Shown piece by piece: positions 41,603 to 50,359 of a stretch of DNA of 64,000 nucleotides (position 1 is the stretch's first letter; the number at the start of each line of letters is the position of its first letter). The position numbers and the translations under genes were made by a program. The stretch comes from Polymorphospora lycopeni (GTDB lineage: Bacteria > Actinomycetota > Actinomycetes > Mycobacteriales > Micromonosporaceae), in assembly GCF_042237075.1 (NCBI RefSeq), contig NZ_JBCGDC010000019.1, positions 18,177-82,176 of the forward strand. The letters are read 5' to 3'. The notes below the pieces were generated by a model. That model was not told the origin of the DNA and did not search any database. It saw nothing but the letters and a program-made list of their open reading frames with translations.

Positions 41603-42070
41603 TCAGCCGAGTGAGCAGGGCGTCCCGTTGAGGGTGAACGAGGACGGGCGGTCGGTGCCACCGGTGTGGGTGGCCACGAACCCGATGGCGATCGCGCCGC
41701 CCGGCCCGATGATGACGTGGTCGTCAAGGCCACGGGCCGTGACCCTGCCGCTGGACGGCGAGTACACCGCGTTCCAGCCGCTGGTGATGCGTTGTCCGGC
41801 GGGCAGCGGGAATTTCAGCACCCAGGAGGTGATCGGGGTTCCGCTGGTGTTGGTGATGGTGATGCTGCTCGTCAGGTAGGTGTCCCAGGTGTAGACCGAG
41901 TAGCGGACGCTGCAGGCGGCCCCGGTCGGCGACGGGCTGGTCGGTACAGCGGTGCTGGCCGGCAGAGCCGTGCTGGCCGGCACGGTGGTCGGCGCGCTGG
42001 CGCCGTGCAGGGCGGCGGCCAGCGTTACAGCCGCCGCGGCGACACCGAGAAGGCTGCTCTTCAGTCTCAT
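41603..42070 (-). CDS. secreted stand-alone CBM2 carbohydrate-binding protein
   Basis: The 155-aa product has a signal peptide (~1-25), a Thr/Pro/Ala linker (27-50) and one carbohydrate-binding module family 2 domain: Cys53 and Cys152 as the closing disulfide, and Trp62, Trp83 (SWVLKFPLPAGQ) and Trp99 (SGWNAVYS) placed as in CBM2 modules that bind crystalline cellulose or chitin. There is no catalytic domain in the gene or beside it. A weak GC-rich hairpin (41581-41602) follows the stop. It may act as a helper binding protein or be a remnant of a larger enzyme. Confidence 0.82.
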   Translation of the reverse strand: MRLKSSLLGVAAAAVTLAAALHGASAPTTVPASTALPASTAVPTSPSPTGAACSVRYSVYTWDTYLTSSITITNTSGTPITSWVLKFPLPAGQRITSGWNAVYSPSSGRVTARGLDDHVIIGPGGAIAIGFVATHTGGTDRPSSFTLNGTPCSLG

Positions 42071-42455
42071 GGTGGCTGCGATTCCTCCGGAGATCGGCGT
42101 ACGGCAGCGCGGCGGAACGAGGGGCGCCAGTCGCCGCTGATTGTCCGGTTCGCCTCGCAGGCACCAACACTAATCGATCACCTTCGATTGTCAAGCCTGC
42201 GGCCCCGACCTCCTACGCGACGCGAGCGGGCAGCCGGCGCTATGCGACTTCGACGCCTCTGGGCGTACATCCGTACCGTCGAACCCATCGCCGATACGTT
42301 CGTCACCCACAACCTGGACAGATGCGAAAGGAACCCGCCGCAGACTCCAGCATTGGACACCACACATAATCCACCATCGACCAGTCGCGATCGCCGAAAC
42401 CGTGTCAGAGTCCGATCTCACTGGCCATTGACATCAGTGAGCCCAGCGACTCGGC

Positions 42456-42584
42456 CACCGTGTACCCGGCATCCGCGGCATCTACAGCCACGTCACCCCG
42501 GCCATGCGGCAACACATCACCCACACCATCCAACGCCGCCGCAAACCACCCAACTCGCACTCGCCCACACCACACGCTACATAA
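42456..42584 (+). pseudogene. tyrosine recombinase (integrase) C-terminal remnant
   Basis: The frame HRVPGIRGIYSHVTPAMRQH, then ITHTIQRRRKPP to a TAA stop, resembles the tail of actinobacterial phage/ICE integrases (RGIYSHVTPAMR...). Only ~40 codons remain and the catalytic core is gone. It could mark a former integration site. Confidence 0.5.
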
Positions 42585-42722
42585 CCGCCCACCCAATAAC
42601 AGACAACCCCGGTACGGCTCCACGCAGCCACATCCGCGGACGGCACTCTCGACGGCCAGCGGGACCGATGCGCCCGATGTCCGTTACGACCCACCCTGCG
42701 TAGCCGGTCAAGCCCGGCCGGC

Positions 42723-42753
42723 GGAATGCCGGCCAGGCCCCGGTCGTTACACA
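42723..42753 (+). promoter_or_regulatory. promoter-like repeat 1 (GGAAT-N18-GTT)
   Basis: GGAAT (42723-42727) and GTT (42746-42748) are separated by exactly 18 bases and followed by ACACA. The same arrangement recurs at 42806 and 42893. It matches the consensus of SigR/SigH-type and related ECF sigma factors. Direction is toward the lysozyme-like gene. Confidence 0.5.
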
Positions 42754-42805
42754 CCCTGGCGGACCGAGCAGGACAACGAACCTCCCGGTCCCGGACCACG
42801 TCGAC

Positions 42806-42836
42806 GGAATGACGGCCGGCCCCCGGTCGTTACACA
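42806..42836 (+). promoter_or_regulatory. promoter-like repeat 2 (GGAAT-N18-GTT)
   Basis: GGAAT at 42806-42810, GTT at 42829-42831, 18-base spacer, then ACACATCCCCGAC as in repeat 3. Distance from repeat 1 is 83 bp. Confidence 0.5.
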
Positions 42837-42892
42837 TCCCCGACGCACCCAGCACCACCGCCCCGTGAGCTCAGCCTCCGGGCAGGTCGGTT

Positions 42893-42923
42893 GGAATGAA
42901 CGACCACCCCCGGTCGTTACACA
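42893..42923 (+). promoter_or_regulatory. promoter-like repeat 3 (GGAAT-N18-GTT)
   Basis: GGAAT at 42893-42897, GTT at 42916-42918, 18-base spacer. It is the closest copy, about 120 bp upstream of the ATG at 43042. Confidence 0.5.
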
Positions 42924-43041
42924 TCCCCGACCCACCCGAGCACCAACGGGTGACCCCACAGACTTTCCCACCGCACCTTTCGCGGACCCGTACGCCGACC
43001 TCCCCCAGTCGGCGTCATCCCCCCACGAACGGAGCACCCCC

Positions 43042-43593
43042 ATGAACACGATCCTGCGCAAGACGATTCTCGGCATCACCGGCCTGACCTTCGCCACCGG
43101 CGTCATCGCCGGCCCCGTCACCGCCGCCAGCGCCGCGACGCCGCAGACCCGCTCCGCCGCCGTCACCACCACCGCAGTGCAGGGCGAGCAGTCCCAGATC
43201 ACCCTGGGCGCCGAACAGACCGACAACGTCAAGGCCATCATCGCCGCGACGAAGAAGAACGGCATGGACGAACGCGCCGCGGTCATCGCGATCGCGACCA
43301 GCCTGCAGGAGTCGAAGCTGGAGAACCTGGGACACCTGGGTGAACGCAACGACCACGACTCGCAGGGCCTGTTCCAGCAGCGACCGTCGTCCGGCTGGGG
43401 CACCGTCGAGCAGATCACCGACCCCGAGTACGCCACCACCGCGTTCCTCAACGGCCTCAAGCAGGTCGACGGCTGGCACGACATGCCACTGACCGAGGCC
43501 GCGCAGACCGTGCAGGTCTCCGCCTTCCCCGACCACTACGCGCAGTGGGAAACCCAGGCCACCGACCTGGTTGCCGAACACTGGAACAGCTGA
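43042..43593 (+). CDS. secreted lysozyme-like (transglycosylase-fold) protein
   Basis: The 183-aa product starts at ATG 43042 (GGAG nine bases upstream) with a signal peptide ending ASA|A near residue 32. The C-terminal ~120 residues resemble the lysozyme-like fold of actinobacterial secreted proteins: AAVIAIATSLQESKLENLGH with Glu90 as the candidate catalytic acid, SQGLFQQRPSSGWG, and ITDPEYATTAFLNGLKQVDGW. Expected target is peptidoglycan glycan strands. It is preceded by three tandem promoter-like repeats and followed by a sequence gap. Confidence 0.75.
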   Translation: MNTILRKTILGITGLTFATGVIAGPVTAASAATPQTRSAAVTTTAVQGEQSQITLGAEQTDNVKAIIAATKKNGMDERAAVIAIATSLQESKLENLGHLGERNDHDSQGLFQQRPSSGWGTVEQITDPEYATTAFLNGLKQVDGWHDMPLTEAAQTVQVSAFPDHYAQWETQATDLVAEHWNS

Positions 43594-43622
43594 CACCAAA
43601 CGCCCCGCTGGCCGGGACCCCG

Positions 43623-43728
43623 NNNNNNNNNNNNNNNNNNNNNNNNNNNNNNNNNNNNNNNNNNNNNNNNNNNNNNNNNNNNNNNNNNNNNNNNNNNNNN
43701 NNNNNNNNNNNNNNNNNNNNNNNNNNNN
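43623..43728. other. assembly gap (106 N)
   Basis: This is an undetermined sequence run. The right side opens inside an IS5-type transposase fragment, so a repeat element probably caused the gap. Confidence 0.95.
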
Positions 43729-43734
43729 CCAGCG

Positions 43735-44033
43735 ACACATCCAGACAGGCGCCAGCGCCAACGCGGCCGGACTGATCGACTGGGATGTCAGCATCGACTC
43801 GACGGTCACCCGCGCTCGACCGTAGGAGCAGAAGGAGCCGCCCGGCGGCGTCGAGGACGAACCCGCCGACCACGCCCTCGGTCGTTCTCGTGGCGGGTTG
43901 ACCACCAAGCTGCATCTGGGCTGCGAACCGGGCCAGAAGCCGCTCGCGGTGGTGGTGACCGGTGGGCAACGCGGCGACAGCCCGCAGTTCACTCGGGTCC
44001 TCGCGCGCATCCGAATGCCGCGCCCCGGTGGCG
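43735..44033 (+). pseudogene. IS5-family transposase, internal remnant
   Basis: Plus-strand frames give DWDVSIDSTVTRAR, a stop, then PPGGVEDEPADHALGRSRGG, LTTKLHLGCEPGQKPLAVVV and TGGQRGDSPQF, the middle of IS5-type DDE transposases (catalytic Asp in DSTV; GRSRGGLTTK). The 5' part is lost in the N gap and the 3' part is absent, with an internal stop and frame change near 43825. Confidence 0.75.
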
Positions 44034-44208
44034 GGTGGTCGTCGCGCATCCAGTGCGCGTGGAGTGCGCTGTCCGATGGAAAAGTGTGGACGGCCGAACG
44101 TACGGTGGAGCCCAGACAATCGCTGCGCAACTGACGGATAGACTACCAACTCGCCCCCGTCATCGGGTTACGGTGCACCCGGTGACAGCGCCCACGTTTG
44201 AGGTGCTT

Positions 44209-47025
44209 GTGCGTTTCGACCTCCTTGGCCCGATCCGCGTGTACCGCGATGGCCAGCCAGTTCCGCTGGGCTCGGTGAAGCAACGTCTCCTCTTGGCCAC
44301 CCTGCTGCTGCGTCCGAACGAGATCGTCGGCACCAACGAGTTGGCCGCAATGCTGTGGGGCGACGATCAGCCGGCGTCGGCCGCGGCGAACCTGCGCACC
44401 TACGTACGCGGCCTGCGGCAGTCGCTGGGCGGCGGGACGTCCTGGGAGGGGATAACCGCTGCCGCCGGCGGCTACCTGCTGCGGGTGGAACCAGGCGAAC
44501 GGGATCTGGACCTGTTCGACGCCGCGGCGGCGCGGGGCCGCGACGCTCTCGCCGCCTCGGATGCAACCCGGGCCGAGGCCGAACTCTCCGCTGCGCTGGG
44601 ACTGTGGCGTGGGGACCCGCTGTCCGACCTGCCGCTGCCTGCGGCGCTGGCCCGGCGGGTGGCGCAGTTGGAGGAGCGCCGGCTGCTCGCCGAGGAGGAC
44701 TACACCGGGGCACTGTTGACGCTCGGCGCGCCGGCCGACGTGATACACCGGCTGCGTGCCCTGCTCGACCGGCACCCGCTGCGGCAGCGGGCGTGGGGGC
44801 AGCTGATGGTGGGCCTCTACCGCATCGGTGACGTGGCCGGCGCGCTGGATACCTTCCGGCAGGCTCGGCAGGTGCTGGCGGAGGAGACCGGCCTCGATCC
44901 GGCGCCGGAGCTCACCAAGTTGTACGACGACATCCTGCATCACCGCCCGGGGCTGGCAGCGTGCCCGCCAGCGCGGCCGGACGGGCCGGCACCGGACGCG
45001 CCACCGGGGCCGCTCATTCAGCGCCCCGAACAGCTGCCGCGTGCGGTGCCGGAGTTCGTCGGCCGCGGAGTCGAGCTGGCCAGCCTCGACGCTCTCCTGG
45101 GCAGCCGGGCGCAGGGGCCTACGACAGTGGTCATCTCTGTGGTGTCCGGCATGGCCGGAGTCGGCAAGACCGCCCTGGCACTGCACTGGGCGCACCGGGT
45201 GGCCGACCGCTTCCCCGACGGCCAGCTCTACGTGAACCTTCGTGGGTACGACGAAGCCGGGGTGGTGTCGCCGCCCGACGCCCTGTCCGGCTTCCTCGAG
45301 GCGCTCGGCGTACCCCAGGCCCGGATACCCTCCGACCTGGAGGCCCGGACGGGTCTCTACCGCAGCCTGCTGGCCTCCCGCCGGATGCTCGTGGTGCTCG
45401 ACAACGCTCGCGACTCCGCCCAGGTTCGCGCCCTGCTGCCCGGTGCCGGCGGCTGCATGGTCGTGGTCACCAGCCGCGACCGGCTCGGCGGCCTGATCGC
45501 CGCCGAGTCCGCGGCGCCGTTGACGCTCAGTGTGCTCACCGCCGAGGAGTCGACGAGCCTGCTCGCCAGCCGGCTCGGCGCCGGCCGCCTCGCCTCCGAG
45601 CCGGCCGCGGTGGCCGACATCGTCGAGGCGACCGGCCGGCTCCCGCTGGCGCTGTCGATAGTGGCGGCACGCGTCGCCACCCATCCCACGTTTCCGCTCG
45701 GCGCCATCGCCGCCGAACTGCACTCGGCTGAGGCGAGGCTGGACGCGTTGGCCGACGGCGATGTACGGCGCGTCTTCTCCTGGTCGTACCTGGCCCTGGG
45801 GCAGGACGCGGCCCGACTGTTCGCCCTGCTGGGGCTCCATCCGGGCCCGGACCTGACCCCCGCCGCGGCCGCGGCGCTCGCCGGCGTGTCGGCCGCGGAC
45901 GTTACGCCGCGACTGCGGGAGTTGACCCGGCTCCATCTGCTGGCCGAGCACGCGCCCGGCCGGTACGCCTTCCACGATCTTCTGCGGGTCTATGCGGCCG
46001 AGCTCGCGGAGTCGCCGGAGCGCGCCGACGAGCACGAGGCGGCCCGGGCACGCCTGTACGACCACTACCTGCACGACGCCTATCCGGCGGCCCTGCTGCT
46101 CCAGCCGCAGTGGCCCCCGATCGAGCCGGTGCCACCGCTGCCCGTACCCGGCAGGCGGCCGGTGACCGATCACGACGGCGCGCTCGCCTGGTTCACCGCG
46201 GAGCACCGGGTGCTGATGCGGGTGGTCCAGCAGGCCGCTGAGAACGGCTTCGAAGCGTACGCCTGGCAGATCGCCTGGGCGTTGAACACCTTCCTGGCAC
46301 CGCGCGGCCTGTGGCAGGACCAGCTCGCCACCCAACTGGTCGCGCTGGCCGCGGCAGAAAAGATCGACGACCTGGCCGGGCAGGCCGCCGCCAACCGGCT
46401 GCTCGCCCGCGCACTGACCCGACTCGGCGACCACGACACCGCCGAGCACCGGCTGAAACGCGCACTTGAGCTGCACGAACGTCTCGGCGATCCCACTGGT
46501 CAGGCCCAGACGCTGCACAACTACTGCGAACTCTGCTACCTGGACGGCCGGCTCGACGAGGCGCTCACACACGGTCGCGAGGCGCTGCGGCTGTACCGGC
46601 TGGTCGGCAACCGTTCGGGGGAAGCCCGGACGCTCAACGCGATCGGTTGGCTGCTGGCCGCCACCGGCGACTATGTCCAGGCCATCGAGAGCTGCACCGA
46701 AGCACTCGCCCAGCAACGACGCAGCGACGACCGCAACGGCCAGGCCGCCACGCTGGACAGCCTCGGTTTCGCCTACGACCGCCTCGGTGATCGCGACCGC
46801 GCGGCCGACTGCTACGAGCAGGCGATCCAGCTCTTTCGTGATTCCGTCGACCGGTATCACGAGGCGGAAACCCTCATCCGGCTCGGGGACACCCGGGACG
46901 GGATGGGCGACCGGGCCGCTGCCTCCGCCGCCTGGCGTCAGGCCGTGCGAATTTACGAGGACGTGGGCGACCCGGCGGCCGAGGAGACACGTCGCCGTCT
47001 CGAACGCTACGAGTCAGAAGGTTAG
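44209..47025 (+). CDS. AfsR-type SARP regulator (wHTH-BTAD-NB-ARC-TPR)
   Basis: The ~938-aa product starts at GTG 44209 (GAGG five bases upstream; GTG 44181 is an alternative). Domains in order: OmpR-like winged helix (~1-95, FDLLGPIRVYRDGQPVPLG, then NELAAMLWGDDQPA), BTAD (~100-245, ending GALDTFRQARQVLAEETGLDP), NB-ARC ATPase with P-loop GMAGVGKTALALHW (~315) and a sensor region VVVTSRDRLGG, and a C-terminal TPR array (LNAIGWLLAATGDYVQAIES and similar). SARPs of this kind activate secondary-metabolite clusters. It reads toward the lanthipeptide operon and is the likely activator together with the second SARP. Confidence 0.9.
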   Translation: MRFDLLGPIRVYRDGQPVPLGSVKQRLLLATLLLRPNEIVGTNELAAMLWGDDQPASAAANLRTYVRGLRQSLGGGTSWEGITAAAGGYLLRVEPGERDLDLFDAAAARGRDALAASDATRAEAELSAALGLWRGDPLSDLPLPAALARRVAQLEERRLLAEEDYTGALLTLGAPADVIHRLRALLDRHPLRQRAWGQLMVGLYRIGDVAGALDTFRQARQVLAEETGLDPAPELTKLYDDILHHRPGLAACPPARPDGPAPDAPPGPLIQRPEQLPRAVPEFVGRGVELASLDALLGSRAQGPTTVVISVVSGMAGVGKTALALHWAHRVADRFPDGQLYVNLRGYDEAGVVSPPDALSGFLEALGVPQARIPSDLEARTGLYRSLLASRRMLVVLDNARDSAQVRALLPGAGGCMVVVTSRDRLGGLIAAESAAPLTLSVLTAEESTSLLASRLGAGRLASEPAAVADIVEATGRLPLALSIVAARVATHPTFPLGAIAAELHSAEARLDALADGDVRRVFSWSYLALGQDAARLFALLGLHPGPDLTPAAAAALAGVSAADVTPRLRELTRLHLLAEHAPGRYAFHDLLRVYAAELAESPERADEHEAARARLYDHYLHDAYPAALLLQPQWPPIEPVPPLPVPGRRPVTDHDGALAWFTAEHRVLMRVVQQAAENGFEAYAWQIAWALNTFLAPRGLWQDQLATQLVALAAAEKIDDLAGQAAANRLLARALTRLGDHDTAEHRLKRALELHERLGDPTGQAQTLHNYCELCYLDGRLDEALTHGREALRLYRLVGNRSGEARTLNAIGWLLAATGDYVQAIESCTEALAQQRRSDDRNGQAATLDSLGFAYDRLGDRDRAADCYEQAIQLFRDSVDRYHEAETLIRLGDTRDGMGDRAAASAAWRQAVRIYEDVGDPAAEETRRRLERYESEG

Positions 47026-47326
47026 GGTTCGACACCTTCGGACGCTGCGGATGCCGGAGACCTTGTCCATCCAGTACCCGGCACCGTTCGACGGGGACCT
47101 CACCAGCTGCGGAGTCGTTGGGCGACCGGACCGCCCATTCGTGGACGCGTTCCGGAAGAAGCGATGTACAAGGCGCTGGCGAGCGTCGCCCCGCTGCGCC
47201 CACCCGTCGACATTTCCATTTGAGGTGGGCGCATTGTGGGTTGCGAGCGATTCCGCGCCACCGGTCGACCTCGACCGGCGGGCTGCCGTCTTCGTGCGGC
47301 TCGGGGCGCCATCGTGAGGATGAGAA

Positions 47327-47560
47327 TCAGCCCGGTTCTACGCTCTCAAGGCCGGTGAAGAACTCGGCGATCCGCTCGGGGTTCGCCGTTTCAGTTTCGG
47401 CGTGGGCATCGGTGCTCCACGCCCGGACCGCTTCGGCGGTGACCTCGCCGTTGACCGCCGTGGTCGTGTTGGCCACGGCCACATAGCTTCCGGACGGCAC
47501 TGCGGCCAGTAGCCGGTCGATGACAATTCTCGGAGTGCTGGCCCTTTCGAGCAGTACCAA
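47327..47560 (-). pseudogene. SAM-dependent methyltransferase (DUF574-type), C-terminal remnant
   Basis: The minus strand reads TPRIVIDRLLAAVPSGSYVA, then a degraded helix and ERIAEFFTGLESVEPG, matching the C-terminal part of DUF574/Methyltransf_19 proteins (LLDALPSGSYLVLSHA...FFxGLELVDPG). The SAM-binding N-terminus is absent. It is non-functional. Confidence 0.55.
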
Positions 47561-48154
47561 CCTAGGCCAAGCACGCACGCTAGGTGAAGCTATCCGGCAC
47601 GCGCTGCTATATGGCACGGCTTGAGGATCGGCATGTACGCCACTTGTACCGAAGTTGTATGTGGATCGCCATACCCTTCTGCCGCACGGACACACCTAAG
47701 CGCAACGGCATCCGTGTCGTGTCCGCTTCACCGGCCTTCGCTGGCACTCAAATGAGGGCGCGGGCCATCGGGCCTCGACCGGACATCGCGCGACGGATTC
47801 AGCAACGCCGCCAACCGATCCAGGAGCCCCGGTGCATACGGTCCCGTCCTCAGCCATTGTCACCCGAGCGGAAACGGTTCTCAGGGTGTATACGGCAGGA
47901 ACACCGCAGCGTCGCCAGGAATCGGCGCCCGCGTGCTTTTCGGACTTCCTCGCTCGCACCTCCTCCGGACCGGCGGAACTATCCGACGGCCCCGTCACCC
48001 CCCTGCGGACCTGCCGAAGAACCAAACGTGCCGGCATCGGGTCCATCCCCGCCCGGATGGCGGAGCTGGCTCTGCTCCGAGCAGGTCGCCAACTGCCGCC
48101 GGCTCACTACGCTGCTGCCCTTCGTGGTCTTCGACAGAGCCCCCGGGCAGCCGC
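47561..48154. other. intergenic region before the second SARP gene
   Basis: I see no supported gene in this ~590-bp stretch. It should hold the promoter of the second SARP gene, but no clear -35/-10 pair or SARP-type heptamer repeat could be picked out by eye. Confidence 0.4.
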
Positions 48155-50359
48155 ATGACGTTGCGCTTCACGGTGCTTGGTCCGGTCGGCGCAGCTGTGA
48201 ATTGCGAGCCGGTCGGCGTGGCACGGCCGCGCCGCCGAGCGGTGCTCGCCTACCTGCTGCTGAACGCCAACCGTGTGGTGTCGGTCGACCAGCTGACCAC
48301 GGCGATCTGGGAAAGCACGCCGCCGGCCACGGCACGGGCGCAGATTCAGTCCGAGATCTCGGCGCTGCGCTGGACGTTGCGGCGAGCCGACGACGCGACG
48401 GTGCCGCTACTCACCAAGCCCGGCGGCTACGTGCTGGACCTCGCCCCGGACGAACTCGACCTGGCGACCTACACCAGGCTCGCCGAGTTGGCACGAGTCG
48501 AGGGCAACCGCCGCCGGCTTCCCAACGCCCGCAAGCTCATGCGCGATGCGCTGACGCTGTGGAAAGGCCCGGCACTGACCGGTGCGGTCGCCGCGTTCGT
48601 TGCCCCGACCCGTGAAGGGCTGGAGGAGACCCGGCTGGCTGACCTGGAATGGTTGATCGACATCGAGCTCCAGCTCGGTTCGCACCGCGACCTGATCCCG
48701 GAGTTGACCCAGTATGTCGCCGAGTATCCGTTGCGGGAACTGCTACGCGCCCAACTGGTGATGGCGCTGTACCGAAGCGACCGGCAGCCGGAGGCGCTCA
48801 GTGTGGCCCGGCAAGGCCGCCAACTGTTGGTAGACGAGCACGGGCTCGACCCGGGTCCGCTCCTGCGCGAGTTGGAGCAGGCCGTTCTCCGGCAGGATCC
48901 GAGCCTCGCCGTCACCGTCAATGAGCTGCCGCCCCTGCGTTTCGCCGACCAGCCACGGCCAGCCCAGCTGCCGCCCGCGTCGCCGCTCTTCGTGGGGCGC
49001 CAGGCCGACCTGGCGGACCTGGTCAGGCGCCTGGGTAGCGACCCGGGCCGGCCTGCGAACGCCGGTCCGCGCGTCGCGCTGCTGCACGGCATGCCCGGAG
49101 TCGGCAAGTCCGCCCTGGCGCTCCAGGTCGCTCATGCCGTCGCCGCCGCCTATCCAGATGGTCAGTTGTACGCCGACCTCGCGGGCAGCGGGCAGCCGCG
49201 GAACCCGGACCAGGTGCTCGAAGAGCTCCTACGCGCGCTGGGCGTCGCCGACCTGGCGATTCCGGCCGAGCTGGCGGCGCGGGCCGCGCTCCTGCGCAGC
49301 CTCTTGACGGACCGGCGCTGCCTGCTGCTGCTCGATGACGCCCGCGCGGTCGATCAGGTGCTGCCGCTGCTGCCGGCCGGGGCCGGCTGCACGGTGCTGG
49401 TCACCGCCCGCTGGCAGCTCTCCCTTCCCGGGGCGCACCGGCACCTGGTGGCGCCGATGTCGCACGCGCAGGGACTCGAGACCCTCGCCGCTCATCTCGG
49501 CCCCGATCGACTGTCGGCGGAGCCGGTCGCACTCCGCGCGCTGTCGGTGCTCTGCGACGGCCTGCCGCTGGCCCTGTGGTTCGCCGCCTGCCGGATGTAC
49601 CGGGGCCGGTGGGCCGCCGACCTGGTTGCGCTGCTGCGGGACCCGCAGCACCGGCTCGACGAGCTGAGTACCGACGCCGGGTCGATGCGAGACAACCTCG
49701 CACCGTCGTTTCGGGCGCTCAGTGAGGTGGCGAGCCTGACGCTACGTCGGATCGCCATACTTCCGACTGTCACCGTCCCGGACTGGGCGCCCACGATCTG
49801 CGCGGGGCTGGCACCCCGCGAGGCTATGCAGGCACTGGACGAGCTGGTCGGCTCCCACCTGCTGACGCCGGTGCCGCGCCAGACCGTGGGCCCGCACCGC
49901 TACCTGCTCCCCAACTTGGTCCGGTCCTACGCGCTCACCGCTGCGGCGGACGAATCGCCCCTCACCGCCGTATCCGCCGACCAGGTGCTGGCGCGCGCGG
50001 TCGACGGCTGGAGCGTCCTGGCGCAGGAAGCCGTCCACCGGCTGGCGCCGTCCCGCCGACGGCGGATGGACGATCGGCATCCGCGGCCGGGCCGCTCTGC
50101 TCGGCCGCTGTTCTCGCCGGCGGAGCTGGACCGGCTGCTCGCCACGCCGCAGGACTGGCTGCACGAAGAGCGGGAGAACCTGGCGACGGTGGTGGCGGTA
50201 GCCGGCGAGCAGCGCTGGACCACGCCAGCTTCGGTGATCGCCGATGCCATGGGCCGGGCCGCCGTACACGTTCACTTCGCCGACGAGCCGAGCACGGCCC
50301 GGTACGCCCGGACGCTGTCCGCGGTGGTGCGAGACAGCATGCCTGGTAGTGGTCGGTGA
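48155..50359 (+). CDS. AfsR-type SARP regulator, second copy (wHTH-BTAD-NB-ARC)
   Basis: The 734-aa product starts at ATG 48155. Domains: OmpR-like winged helix (FTVLGPVGAAVNCEPVGVAR, then VSVDQLTTAIWESTPPAT), BTAD (~100-250, ending ALSVARQGRQLLVDEHGLDP), NB-ARC with P-loop GMPGVGKSALALQV (~310), LLLLDDARAVDQVLPLLP and CTVLVTARWQL. It lacks a long TPR array; the end is Arg-rich (SRRRRMDDRHPRPGR). It is clearly diverged from the first SARP (44209-47025). Its last 88 bp overlap, tail to tail, the end of the glycosyltransferase gene of the lanthipeptide operon. Confidence 0.88.
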   Translation: MTLRFTVLGPVGAAVNCEPVGVARPRRRAVLAYLLLNANRVVSVDQLTTAIWESTPPATARAQIQSEISALRWTLRRADDATVPLLTKPGGYVLDLAPDELDLATYTRLAELARVEGNRRRLPNARKLMRDALTLWKGPALTGAVAAFVAPTREGLEETRLADLEWLIDIELQLGSHRDLIPELTQYVAEYPLRELLRAQLVMALYRSDRQPEALSVARQGRQLLVDEHGLDPGPLLRELEQAVLRQDPSLAVTVNELPPLRFADQPRPAQLPPASPLFVGRQADLADLVRRLGSDPGRPANAGPRVALLHGMPGVGKSALALQVAHAVAAAYPDGQLYADLAGSGQPRNPDQVLEELLRALGVADLAIPAELAARAALLRSLLTDRRCLLLLDDARAVDQVLPLLPAGAGCTVLVTARWQLSLPGAHRHLVAPMSHAQGLETLAAHLGPDRLSAEPVALRALSVLCDGLPLALWFAACRMYRGRWAADLVALLRDPQHRLDELSTDAGSMRDNLAPSFRALSEVASLTLRRIAILPTVTVPDWAPTICAGLAPREAMQALDELVGSHLLTPVPRQTVGPHRYLLPNLVRSYALTAAADESPLTAVSADQVLARAVDGWSVLAQEAVHRLAPSRRRRMDDRHPRPGRSARPLFSPAELDRLLATPQDWLHEERENLATVVAVAGEQRWTTPASVIADAMGRAAVHVHFADEPSTARYARTLSAVVRDSMPGSGR

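Noticed and set aside
42723..42923. CRISPR-like array
   Set aside because: Only three units are present, with divergent spacer-facing ends and no palindromic repeat. Fixed GGAAT/GTT spacing fits promoters better.
44143..46860. 905-codon open frame opposite the first SARP gene
   Set aside because: It is the antisense shadow of a well-supported regulator in high-GC DNA. Its composition (Gln/Gly/Arg-rich, no domains) is that of a mirror frame.
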